This document shows, in pieces, positions 47,901 to 59,100 of a DNA stretch of 64,000 bases. Made by a program: the position numbers and the translations under genes. Location: positions 4,316,001-4,380,000 of the forward strand of contig JAULJL010000015.1 of assembly GCA_030761205.1 (NCBI GenBank), in the 5' to 3' direction. Position 1 is the stretch's first letter, and each line of letters starts with the position of its first letter. The notes beneath the pieces were generated by a model. That model ran no database searches. It had not been told where the DNA came from and saw nothing but the letters and a program-made list of their open reading frames with translations. The DNA comes from Fremontodendron californicum (lineage: Eukaryota > Streptophyta > Magnoliopsida > Malvales > Malvaceae).

Positions 47901-47927
47901 GCAACTGCCCCATGGAAGTTGCCATGA
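41935..47927 (+). CDS. DUF724 / Agenet (Tudor-like) domain protein with AT-hook
   Basis: Nine exons (41935-42405, 43103-43519, 44015-44467, 45119-45230, 45304-45515, 46242-46338, 46420-46524, 46985-47137, 47233-47927) join in frame to encode 904 residues. The N-terminus has four Agenet-type segments in two tandem pairs (about 18-152 and 166-292), each pair ending in WIDGKWV. The middle is charged and disordered with an AT-hook, KRKRGRPRKS (about 568-577). The C-terminus (about 715-900) is the DUF724 domain, SLLWRTIESMDVFQIVPQKPHF, then a coiled coil. Agenet domains are Royal-family relatives of Tudor and may bind modified histones; DUF724 mediates dimerisation in Arabidopsis members, which act in nuclear or cytoplasmic RNA or chromatin roles. 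No lesions were seen. The function of this member is not known. Confidence 0.92.
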
Positions 47928-49593
47928 TTGATTTGAGGGGTGCGAAACGCATGGTTTCTTGTTCATAAATGCTAAAGACTCCTGGAGCACAGGTCAGGTG
48001 ATGATTATTGTTGTTAAATATGTGGATTCAACTGTAGTGGTTAGGGATAGGGTAGGTCAGTAAAGGTGATTTTGATTCTTAGATCTGAATGTATTAGTCG
48101 TTTCATGCACATAGCATATGGTCTGGTCTGTCTTTGGAGTCATGTATGTTAGAAATGGGTCTTTTGTTTTTTTAACCAAAAAAATGGACCTGCTGATTCC
48201 CTTCCCTTCCCCAAGACTAGAAATAGTGAAAATGTTAAATACTAACTTTTGTGGAACCCTTTATTGATGTCCTGTCCTCCTTATACATTTTGTTGCATAT
48301 TGCTGCCTTTTCACTCATGGTGGGAGTACATACATAGGTATATTTTAAGTACTAATGATTATGGTGAATCAAAGATGATTTGAATTCGAGTTATTACTTC
48401 AGTTTTGTTTTGTTTGTTTGTTTGTTTTTTTTTTGTTTTGATAGTTGGGGTTGCCAGAGATTGCATTTTAGATATTGTAATAAAGAGTTAAGCATTTTAT
48501 CACCACCGGATCACATAATTGTATAAATATTATATGGTGGATTGGTGCGTGGCTAAGGATCTATGTTAATAGTACGTTAATGATATAATATGTTAATATA
48601 AATATTTGAAATTAAATTTTTATTTTTTAAAATAAATAATTTTCAATTTAAAATATAATGTAGATCAATAATTATAATATTAAATGATTAAATTAATTTA
48701 ACTTTGATAAATGATTTTTTTATGTTAATGTTTACCTAAATGATTTTAGGTTAAAGAAATAATACGAACATTTAATCTAAGTTCGAAAAATCTATTAGTT
48801 TTATGATTTTTTATATATGCAATTTATTATTAGATAGGTATTAAGAAATTGCTTAAGTAGTCAAAATTTAATCATCTATTAAGATTACACCATCAATTAA
48901 TTATCAAACAATTTGATTCCTAATTATTTTCTAACTTATATAATTACACAAATTTAAATTTATAAGCACATCCTAATGAATATACACGGGAAATAAAATA
49001 AAAAAAGAAAAGAAACGAAGTTAGCTCAATCAAACATAGTAACCATGTAAAACTCGTTATATTAAATTATTAATTATATTATAAATAAATTTAATCTAAA
49101 AAATTGCTTAATGACAAAACTATCATCTCACGAAACATCAAATTCTAAATTTTTAAAAGATCACACAATATATATAAACATCATAAACTGCATTAAGCAG
49201 CACTGCAGAAGACGGCACTAAAATTCCAACTAAAAAACAGGGGAAGTTCCAAGAATGTTTCAGCCAAGAACTTGTCCCAGAGATAACACAGCAAAGAGAA
49301 ATGAGATCAAGCACTGGATGACAGATATATAATAGGTCCAAAATCATACTCCTTTCTTCTTTTTTTTATTTATTTATGATAAATAGCAAAGTAAAAACAA
49401 ATTTGGACTGATAATACAATACATAAAGATAGGGACAAACTTCATACTCTTATGATGGTACAAGAAACTTCGGTATCTTCCAATTTATCAACTAACATAT
49501 GGAATACCACGCAAATAGCACCATAAAAAAAAAAAAAAAAAAAAAACTGGAGTCAAAACAACTTGTTGGGTGTAGCTGCTTCATCTTCTGTTC
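47928..49593. other. 3' flank of the DUF724 gene and convergent intergenic region
   Basis: Holds the 3' UTRs of two convergent genes. AT-rich DNA with a poly-T run near 48416 and a poly-A run at 49527-49547. No further gene was seen. Confidence 0.6.
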
Positions 49594-52500
49594 CTACTCT
49601 CCTCCCGATCTTTCCTTTTTCTTATAAAGCTTTTCAAGTACACGCTTGGCCTCGCACTGTGGGAAGTTTTCAAGATCGTAATAATGCGGTGCTATATCAA
49701 CTAACCTGTATTTATCAAAAAAGAGTATATGTACAATTAACCAGTAATCAAACAAAAATTTTGGAGACCCCATTCCAGAGTTTCTAAATTCCAGAAATCT
49801 TAGCTTTTGGTCCTTGGATCATGACACCAAGAAGAAACAATCACACAACTACAAGTGTGGCAACTATAAGAACGGAGAGACTAACCAGTCACCACGAATA
49901 TCTGTCACAGTACGAATAAAATTCCGGCTTGTCATGACGTACTCGTTGTAGATGACCCACTCTGGCTTGTGATCCAGGCAATTTGATGGATGTAAGTGCA
50001 CCACCTGCAAAATAAATACAACACACCTCAGTTACATTCCACCCGTGCACCTCCAAAATGGGAAAATACTTCACCAAGAAAGAAAGCGTGTTTAGGAAAC
50101 AGAGATGATATTTATACTGACTTGGTTGTCTTTAACTGTCAAGTAGTGCCCCGTGCGCTCCATATGAGCAACCTGCATGAAATACCCAGCAAGCATAGCC
50201 TTTCTAATGTTGACGTAGTAGTCGCGGCTGTTGAAATCAGTGCTACACAGCTTGAGGTTATACCTGGACATGATGCGCACCAGCTGTTGTCTAACATTAT
50301 CAGCAGACTTCAGCGCTCTATGGTTGACAAAATTCTCATAGCACCAAGATGAATCCTCATCTGCAGTTTTTTCACAGATTGTAAGACTCTTAGGTCAATT
50401 GCTGCTAGTAAATAAATTTGGGTTATTGTTATGGAAAAGGATGCAAGTACTTACTGTTTTGTTTGTAAGCATGGTACACATTCAAAAGCGTGAGATGATC
50501 ACCATCAATATGCCCAAACCTAGCTTTTGCTTCATCAGCAGCTTTTTGTGCCTCCCTAGGCCGTACAAAGCAATTGGGTACTAAAGAAAGAATTTAGTTA
50601 TCACAGAAGAGGCCCACGGTAGGTCAGCAGAGGCATATAGGCGAGACGACACCATTTGCTTCATGAGAGAATACTGAGAAACTGCAACTATCTGCATCAG
50701 CACTTACTTAGAAATCCTATGGTGCATGCCAACGGGGGGCACGGAACCCAGACAAGACAGTTGCTGATGACAACCTAGGACACATTACAGCTTTAACTGT
50801 ATCAATGCATACAAGCGTATGCATGTAAACAGTTAAACATCTAGTGTTGTGCACTAGCCTCCGTGCAAACACTATTAAGATAGGGACAACATCAAGCATG
50901 ATAGAGCCCCATGACAACAACTTCCTAAGACCTGACTCAACAGAGACACAAAGCATGCTAGATAACAAATAAAAGTACCTGAAAGCATGGCAGCAATTGA
51001 AAGAATCTCATTTGAACAGTTGAACTCTGAACTAACTACGAGCATCTTTGACATTTGAGGATCCAAGGGGAATTCACTCATGATCTGTCCCAACTTTGTT
51101 AAGTTCCCGTCATCATCCAATGCTCCCAAGTAATTCAACACCTCCAATGCCCGCATCAATGTCTCTGGAGCAGGCGGGTCCATAAAATCAAAATGCACCA
51201 GATCATCAATTCCCAGTTTCTTCAAGGTGAGAACTGTATTTGCAAGGTTTGATCGTAATATTTCAGGATATGTCTGCGGCTGCAAATCATTATTAAAACT
51301 CCTCTCAGTGTAGAGCCTGAAACATTTGCCAGGTTGAGTTCTTCCAGCACGTCCAGATCTTTGGTGTGCACTTGCCTTTGATATAGGAGATACCAGTAAG
51401 GACTCAACACGCACTCGTGGGTTATAAACTTTTTGTTTAGAAAACCCTGGATCAAGAACATAAACAATGCCATCAATAGTCAAGGAAGTTTCAGCAATGT
51501 TTGTTGACACTACAATCTTCCTTCCAAGAGGCCCATCCTCCTTCAAAGGAGGCGGAGCAGGTTCAAAAATCTTCTGCTGCATTGCTGGTGGAAGAGTTGA
51601 ATATAAAGGCACTACTTTCACAGGTCCTACTTGATCTCCCATGTTTCCAATTTCTTTTGTTATTTTGCGACACGCATCTTCTATCTCCTCCTCTCCAGTC
51701 AGGAAAACAAGTATGTCACCAGGAGGTTCACACATGTGTATCTGCACAACAGTCCGAATTGCAGCCTCCAAGTAATCCCTTTCAGGTTCCTGAGTGTAGA
51801 ATATCTCCACAGGGTGAAGCCTACCAGGAACCTTCATAAGTGGTGCACCACTAAAATAACCCTGAAACTTTTCAGCCTCGAGTGTTGCACTCATAACAAC
51901 CACCTTAAGGTCAGGTCGATTTTTTAACACTTCTTTCAGAAGCCCAAATAGCACATCTGTCGCCAACGTTCTTTCATGGGCCTCATCGAGAATGATTACT
52001 TTATACCTTTCTAAAAGAGGATCAGTCATCGCTTCCCTTAAAAGCATACCATCTGTTAGATACCTGCCAAACAACAGAAACAATGAAACCTTCATACTCT
52101 CTAATTCATATCCACGTCAGGCACAAACAATACCAAATATAAACATCACGAAAGATAAGCTTACTTTAAAACAGTTCTTGCACTGCTGCAATCTTCGAAA
52201 CGAATACTATAACCAACCTCCTCTCCAATAGTTACATCCATCTCTTCAGCAACACGCCGAGAAACAGACATTGCAGCCACTCTTCGCGGCTGGGTACAGG
52301 CAATCATCATTTTCCTACGTTTATCCGGAGTTTCTAAATCAACAGCGTCCAATACAAACTGAGGTATCTGTATAACAAAAACCCTAGAAATGTAACTGCC
52401 TAATTCTTTCCTCAAATAGAAACCCCCAATAATTGTTCATAGATAGTAAATCAAATTAAAATTTACAAATTTTACAGCTGAAGAAAGTACTAACCTGAGT

Positions 52501-52773
52501 GGTTTTACCGCTACCAGTTTCGCCGACTAATATAAGGGTTTGATTGGCCTTCAAGACTTGCAAAAACTCCTCTTTCTGTTGCCAAACAGGGAGGCTCTTC
52601 CTCTTCTCCAAAATCTCGTAATACCTTAGGGAATAAGGCCTTCCATTCCACTTGTTGATCGAGCTGTTGACGTTCATCGCCGCTAAGCCTCCGCCGTTAG
52701 ATTTCACGATCTTAGCTGATGTGTCATCCACCACATCGAACAAGCTCACCTTCCTCTTCCTCTCCGTACCCAT
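49594..52773 (-). CDS. DEAH-box RNA helicase, Prp43/DHX15 type
   Basis: Seven exons (52495-52773, 52165-52367, 50979-52063, 50455-50580, 50122-50360, 49886-50004, 49594-49705) join in frame to encode 720 residues. Motifs are GETGSGKTTQ (84-93), DEAH (187-190), SAT (219-221), STNIAETSLTIDG and QRSGRAGR (395-402). They are followed by the winged-helix/ratchet (HA2) region and the OB-fold, with KPEWVIYNEYV near the end. Prp43-type enzymes use ATP to take apart spliceosomes and act in ribosome assembly, stimulated by G-patch proteins. Exon 1 starts at an ATG with a charged leader. The last residues read LYKKKERSGGE, where relatives end in a longer KR..ESRNR type tail. The longer tail is present in another frame and would stop at 49581-49583, suggesting a small terminal frameshift. 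The rest is intact. Confidence 0.94.
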
Positions 52774-52777
52774 CGAA

Positions 52778-52786
52778 AAACCCTAA
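52778..52786 (-). promoter_or_regulatory. Telo-box in the helicase 5' leader
   Basis: AAACCCTAA lies 5 bp upstream of the ATG on the minus-strand gene. The motif is common in plant genes for ribosome biogenesis and RNA processing, which fits a Prp43-type helicase. Function here is inferred. Confidence 0.5.
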
Positions 52787-53805
52787 TCCTTATAGAAAGG
52801 CTAATTTGATTGGGTCGGTCGAGAAAAATCCTCTATTGAAATTGTTTTTTTTTAAAAGGAAAATGAAAACCTTAGAAGTGGAAATCAGGGTTGGGGAAAA
52901 TAGGGCGGCTAGGGTATTTGGGTCGGGTTATTTATATATTTTATTTTAGTAGTAACACAATACTTGTTGTCTAGGGAGGACCGAGAACTTCCCATATTTA
53001 CTTATTGGTCCCTACTATTTGGATTTATTTTCTTGGAGACCTTGCTTTTTTTACAAATTTAGTAGTAAATAAATGTTCTATTATTTACTTTTTAAATTTT
53101 TACTTTCAAGGCCTTTGGGCCCATTTATTTAGATCTTGACAAAATGGACCTTCCAAACCATTAGCCCAAATATCCAGGAATTTTTTTCTTTACTTGGGCC
53201 AAAGCCTAGTCCTTCTCCGGCGAAATGTTTTCGTCCTTGGGCGGTGATGGTTTCTGATTGCCTAGGCAGTTGCTTTCGAGGCTTGAGCAATTAAAAAGAA
53301 TAAATTAAACAGTTTAGTAACTTTTCTAAAACGTAGCATAAACATTAAAATAAATAAAAAAAAAAATCCAAATTTCATAGTCATGCACTTTACATCGTAT
53401 CATAAATGATTGAGTGAACACATTTAACTCTTTTCCAGTTTGATCCCTTGACCCTTGAATCCACATTTCTTTGTGCTTTAGCCCTTTATTGATCTTTACT
53501 TATAAAAAAAAATGTATATATTTTTAACTGCCCCCTGGCTTATTTGCTCCAAAAGTTCATAAAACTCGTCAGAGTCAATTTGATTGGTTGAGAATTGCCA
53601 TTGAGCATGTTACTTTATTTTCTTTCCATGCTCAGAACCTTCTAAATTTGAAGGTAATTCTGAATATAAAGATCATCTCACTTTTCGATATCACTTTCAT
53701 GTTATATTACTTTCGGTAGTAACTTGCCAATTTTTTCAAGAACCAAGTAGACAAGTATAGCTTCTGACATGAAAAATCATCCACTAATTAACTGGAGCCT
53801 GTTGG

Positions 53806-53808
<3 letters not shown>

Positions 53809-53845
<37 letters not shown>
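53809..53845. repeat. (TA)n microsatellite
   Basis: About 37 bp of TA dinucleotide in the spacer upstream of the PME relic. Confidence 0.95.
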
Positions 53846-53848
<3 letters not shown>

Positions 53849-54210
53849 GAAATCAGAATAACCAGGTCTTGCCCTCCACATCTTTTTACATATATATGTG
53901 ATGATCAGTTTTAAAAGAATGGGTTTAAACTAAACATATCCTGAGAATGCCAAAATAGTGATAAACTTGTATTGTAAGTAAATTTTTGAATTTTTAGTCA
54001 TTTTAACTGACAATGGAATAAGTTTCTTTCAAATCTGTTGTACTGTACTTCTTTTTCTGATCCTTACAACAACTATAAGGGAGAAACAAATCCACAACCA
54101 CTGGTCTATAAATGAACTTTTTAACTTCACAATCACTCCTGCCTCTCAAATGCTGCCCTCTGATCAGTATTTAGATCAGAAATAATTCAAATATGTTTTC
54201 CTTCATCAGT

Positions 54211-54480
54211 TGATGGATTTAAAATTCATGAACTGCTTTATCATTGTATTGTTCTACATAATGGTAAGAATTAAGAAAGAAGCTAACATTTTGAAAGGAA
54301 AAAAAAAAAGATAATTCTAGCTTACCATTTTGAAAGTTTGCAGGTGGCATGCAGAGGCTCGGTTTAGCCTTCTTTTTGATATGGTTTTAGCACAAGATAG
54401 AGCAGGGACTTACTATACAAACTTGAATATGCCATTTACAGGAAAGATTCTCCATGCAGAAGTAGCAATATTAATAGTGG
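54211..54480 (+). pseudogene. Pectin methylesterase N-terminal relic
   Basis: A short hydrophobic start (MDLKFMNCFIIVLFYIM at 54211) is followed by a GTAAG donor-like site, then after an acceptor-like TTTGCAG (54343) the frame RWHAEARFSLLFDMVLAQD. This matches WWQAQGQFTPPFDMIIAQD of the intact PME at 59800. It shares W, A, F, FDM and AQD in the same spacing plus the following Gly and Thr. No further PME sequence follows before the LINE. It is a truncated tandem duplicate, not a working gene. Confidence 0.6.
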
Positions 54481-54661
54481 TAAATGATGGTCTTGATATT
54501 GATATGAAACTGAACTGAACAAACAATTACTGAAAAAATGTGATCATAAATAGAATATTTTATGCCTTTTTGGCCTGACCTCGGGAAGAAAATTCTTAAA
54601 ATTTTGTTGTCCATCCTTTTCCATCCCACAATATTAAAAAAAAAAACCATTTCACATATCG

Positions 54662-54677
54662 AAAAGCGTCTTTATAA
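54662..54677. repeat. LINE target-site duplication, left copy
   Basis: AAAAGCGTCTTTATAA is repeated at 59694-59709 on the far side of the LINE. The leading As may belong partly to the LINE tail, so the true duplication is 13-16 bp. Confidence 0.9.
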
Positions 54678-54871
54678 ACTTAATAGCCCAAAAATCAGAA
54701 AATGACGCGAAAAGAAATGCTCTCAACCAAGTTAACCCGATTAGCTTGAACTGAAGATTTCTTCCCATTTTCTCACCATTTCTTCACCAAATTTCTCGTG
54801 AATTCATCAAATTTTCTTGTGCACTCATTCACTGCTCTCGAATTCATCTTCACGTTACTGTTCGACCTCGA

Positions 54872-55989
54872 ATGGAATCACATCAAACTCATCTGAAGCT
54901 CAATTCTGATCTTGATATGTTGAGAACAGAATCCCAGGGTTGCGATCAGCAGGGATGTGATCCTCTGGCCTCTGAATCTCGAAGATTGACATTCAAACAG
55001 GTTGTTAATGGAGATGCTCCCTCTCGCTTTGAAACTGCCATAGCTACGGAGAGAGAAGGAGAAATGCAGAGGAAAGCAGTTATAACTGCCTTCAATGACG
55101 TGGCACCTGCTGAATGGAGGAAGCTTTTTGCGGTTACAGAGACTCAATCAATGCAGTTCTTCCCTCTTCAGAATTCTGAAGGGAAAATCACAGTTAAACC
55201 GCCTCAGGAGGTCTTCGATGAGGGAATCCAACAATGGCAACACTCTCTGGTTGCGCAATTCATTGGTAGACCACCTAATTTCAGTTTGTTTCAAAGGATG
55301 GCCGACCAACTTTGGGGAAAGGAAGGCAAGATTGAAGTAAAGCCCGCAGGTACCAACCTCTTCATCATCCAATTCTCCACATCAGAGACAATGGAGTGGG
55401 TACTTGAGCACGGGCCATGGCATATACAGAATATGCCTATTCTTTTAAGGAAATGGAGACCTGGGATGCAAACACTTGCTTTTAACATGGACAAGCTTCC
55501 CATATGGGTTCATCTGGGCAAAATACCCCTAGAGCTGTACACAACAATGGGATTAAGTTACATTGCAAGTGCATTGGGCTCTCCACTATACATGGACAAG
55601 ATTACAGCAAGTAAACAAAGATTGGCGTACGCCAATTACCAAGGTTCATTGAGGTTGAGTTGCGTGATGGATCCCTTGTTCAAATCTCAGTGGAAGCCCC
55701 TTGGTTCCCTCCCAAGTGTAGCACTTGCAGCATATTTGGGCACATGGACAAGACATGCCCGCGAATCACAAAGGGAATCACTAAAATGTGGGTGCCAAAA
55801 CAGCCTCAAGAAGTTAATGTGGTTGACACAGGCACTGATGGGCAAATGAAGGAAGAAAGGCATAATGCAGACAAATCAGTAGCTGATGTGGAAGCCCTTC
55901 CTTCAGCAAACAGGTTTGCAGTATTAGAAAATGCCACTGAGAATGGAAATGGTATTGTTACCAAAGATTCTGAATCACAAGCACAATGA
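54872..55989 (+). pseudogene. LINE ORF1 (DUF4283 + zinc knuckle), one frameshift
   Basis: The first frame runs 54872-55849 and holds a DUF4283 domain at about residues 85-240, including HSLVAQFIGRPPNFSLFQRM, WVLEHGPWHIQNMPILLRKW and LPIWVHLGKIPLELY. After about LAYAN near 55640 the conserved sequence continues in another frame (55660-55989): RDGSLVQISVEAPWFPPKC, knuckle CSTCSIFGHMDKTC (CX2CX4HX4C), and a tail to 55989. ORF1 proteins bind the LINE RNA. The single shift separates the RNA-binding core from the knuckle. Confidence 0.85.
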
Positions 55990-56157
55990 AGTGATGGAAT
56001 CTGTTTCCCCTAGGAAACCTCGTGCTGCGGCTGCTGGAGTTGCAGATCTGATGCGACATATTAAAAGCAAGAAGAAGGGACCTTATGACAAAGGTAAGAA
56101 AACGGTGAAACTGAGTTCAAACGCTCTGAGTGGTCAGATCCCTGGCCCCTCACTCTC

Positions 56158-59100
56158 ATGAATATTCTTGCCTGGAATGTTCGAGGACTTAACAGTCCTC
56201 TTAAACAGAAGCAGGTTGTACATAGAATAAAAAGCCTGCATATAGATATTGCGTGCATAGTTGAAACCAGAATAAAATTCTCCAAGATGCAGTCCACATT
56301 GGACAGATTCTATGGAGAATGGAGGTTACTTCATAACTACACAGAGGCAACTAATGGCAGAATCTGGTTACTGTATAAGGAGCACTTATCAGTTGACAAA
56401 GTGACCATCACTGATCAGTCCATCACTTGTTTAATATCCATGAACTCCCAGTCGTTTTACTTAACTGCAATCTATGGATTGAATGATGGAACTAGCAGGA
56501 GAAAGCTTTGGTCTCATTTGAGTCACCTCAGTGGATCGATTCATGGGCAAGCATGGATCCTTGCTGGAGATTTCAATGTCATAGCCAATTGCTCTGAAAG
56601 CTCTCGACCATGTAGCTCCCTTCCTGACATTCAAGACTTCCAACAGTTCCTTGATCAGAACTTGCTTTATGACCATGTCTTTGTTGGTCCTCTTTTCACC
56701 TGGTCCAATCACCAGAGTGATCATCTGGCAAGGAAGCTTGATAGGGTGCTTATCAATGACAACTGGCCTACCTTCTTTCCTCACTCTTATGTTGAGTTCT
56801 TAGCACCTGAAGTATCAGATCACTGTGCTGCAATAATAAAACCTGCTTTGCCATCTCATTCCCCACCCAAGCCTTTCAAGTTCTTCAATTTCTGGACAAG
56901 GAGCAGTGAGTTCAAGCAAGCTGTAGAGAGCTCATGGTCCATGCCTGTCACAGGAAGCCCCATGACCATTCTACATCTGAAATTGAAGAGGCTCAAACCT
57001 ATCCTCAAACAGTTCAATCAAGTGAAGTTTGGGTCTATTTCTGCAAGAGTGCTGGAAAAACGCAAGGAGCTTGATGAGGTGCAACTCTCTTTGTTAAGGA
57101 ACCCCAATGAGGATTCCTTGATCACAGCTCACCACCTACTGACACAGGATTTTCACGAGTTGCTGAAAGCTGAGGAAAGCTTTCTTAAGCAAAAATCCAG
57201 AATCACCTGGTTGAAGGAAGAAGATCACAACACAAGGTTCTTCCATAGGATGGTAACTGCAAAGCAGAGCAGGAATACCATCAAAGTGCTTTATGATGAA
57301 GCTGGGAACAGATTGGACTCCCATTCTGCTATCTCTGAAGCAGTTGTTTCCTACTTCCAAAAGATTCTTGGTGCTAAAGACCTTAATTTGTCTCCATGCC
57401 CTCAAGAGCTCCTAAGGGAGTTGCTTCAAACAACTGTTCCAGAGGAAGCTTTGAATGTCATGACTTTGCCAGTGTTGGGTGAAGAGATCAAAGCTGCCAT
57501 GTTTGCCCAAAACAGTGACAAAGCATCTGGCCCTGATGGATATACTACACACTTCTTCAAACACACTTGGGACATTGTTGGCAATGAAGTAATTGAAGCT
57601 GCCCAAGATTTCTTCAGGACAGGAGTCATGCTTCCAGCCTTCAATTCCACTTGTGTTGCTCTCATCCCAAAGTGTCTCAACCCATCAACCTTCAAGGACT
57701 TCAGGCCAATATCCTGTTGCACTGTCTTCTACAAATGCATTACCAGAGTCATTGTAAACAGGCTCAAAGGCTCTCTCCCTACTATCATCAGTGGCAACCA
57801 GAGTGCCTTTGTCCCTGGTCGATGCATTACTGATAATGTCTTGCTGGCTCAAGAACTGGTAAGGGGGTATGGAAGATCCACCATGTCACCTAGATGTGCT
57901 ATCAAAATTGATTTGCAGAAGGCTTTTGATTCCCTGAGCTGGGAATTCACTTTGGATGTGCTTGCAGCATTGGGAATTCCTAAACAAATCATCTCCTGGA
58001 TTGAAGGTTGCCTCACAACATCCAGATTCTCAATTAACATCAATGGTGGACTGATGGGCTTCTTTAGAGGGGCTAGAGGTGTAAGGCAAGGGGACCCCCT
58101 TTCCCCATACCTCTTTGTATTAGCCATGAATGTCCTGTCCAAACTGCTGGACACAGCAGCACAGCATGGGATATTCCAGCACCATCCCAAGTGCAAGAAG
58201 ATCAACCTTACTCATCTCAGCTTTGCTGATGATCTGCTGATTTTTGCTAAAGGCAAGGTTGATTCAGTTATTGGCATTCAGCAGGTTTTGAGTCATTTCT
58301 ATAGCTGGTCTGGACTACAGCTTAATAATGCCAAATGTGAGTTTTACTCATCAGGCATGAGTGCTGAGGAATTGCAGGCAGTGCAAATGGCTTCTGGCTT
58401 CCAAATTGGTAAACTCCCTGTAAGGTACCTGGGAGTACCTCTGGTCACCAGAAGGCTCACTGACAGGGATTGTGAGCCACTGATTGCTAAGGTTCGAGCT
58501 CGAGTCAATGGATGGGCAACAAGGTTCTTGTCCTATGCAGGGAGACTCCAGTTAATTCAATCAGTTCTGTTCAATATGCAGAATTTTTGGTGCAGGAATT
58601 TCATCCTTCCTAAACACTGCCTTAGGAAGCTCACTCAGCTATGTTCAAGCTTCTTGTGGAAGGGAAAAGAAGGGTCAGCCAGGGGAGCTAAGGTTAGCTG
58701 GAGCCAAGTCTGCCTTCCAAAGTCTGAGGGTGGGCTGGGAATCAAGGATATCCTAACCTGGAATCAGGCTTGCATCCTAAAGAACTTTTGGTCTGTGCTA
58801 ATGAAGGCAGGGTCATTATGGATTGCCTGGATTGAGATGTATGTACTCAAGGGAAGGGATATATGGCAGGTTCCCATTCCCAAAGGAAGTAGCTGGAGCT
58901 GGAGAAAGCTTCTGCAACTGAGGCCAATTGCATCACAGGCTACTCGACAGCTTGATAGTGGCACCTTATGGCCTTTTATTGGGAACAAATACTCTGTTGC
59001 TGCAGTATGGAGTGTAATCAGACCAAAGCAAGAGAAGGTCTCATGGCATAGACTTCTCTGGTTCAAATACTTCATTCCCAAACACGCCTTCATCTCCTGG

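Larger units (their letters stand above)
52774..54210. other. Helicase promoter and intergenic region
   Basis: The helicase leader has a telo-box (AAACCCTAA at 52778-52786) close to the ATG. The remainder is AT-rich with (TA)n at 53809-53845 and no recognised gene. Confidence 0.6.

Noticed and set aside
50092..52231. Plus-strand frames across the helicase
   Set aside because: Shadows of the helicase exons in other frames.
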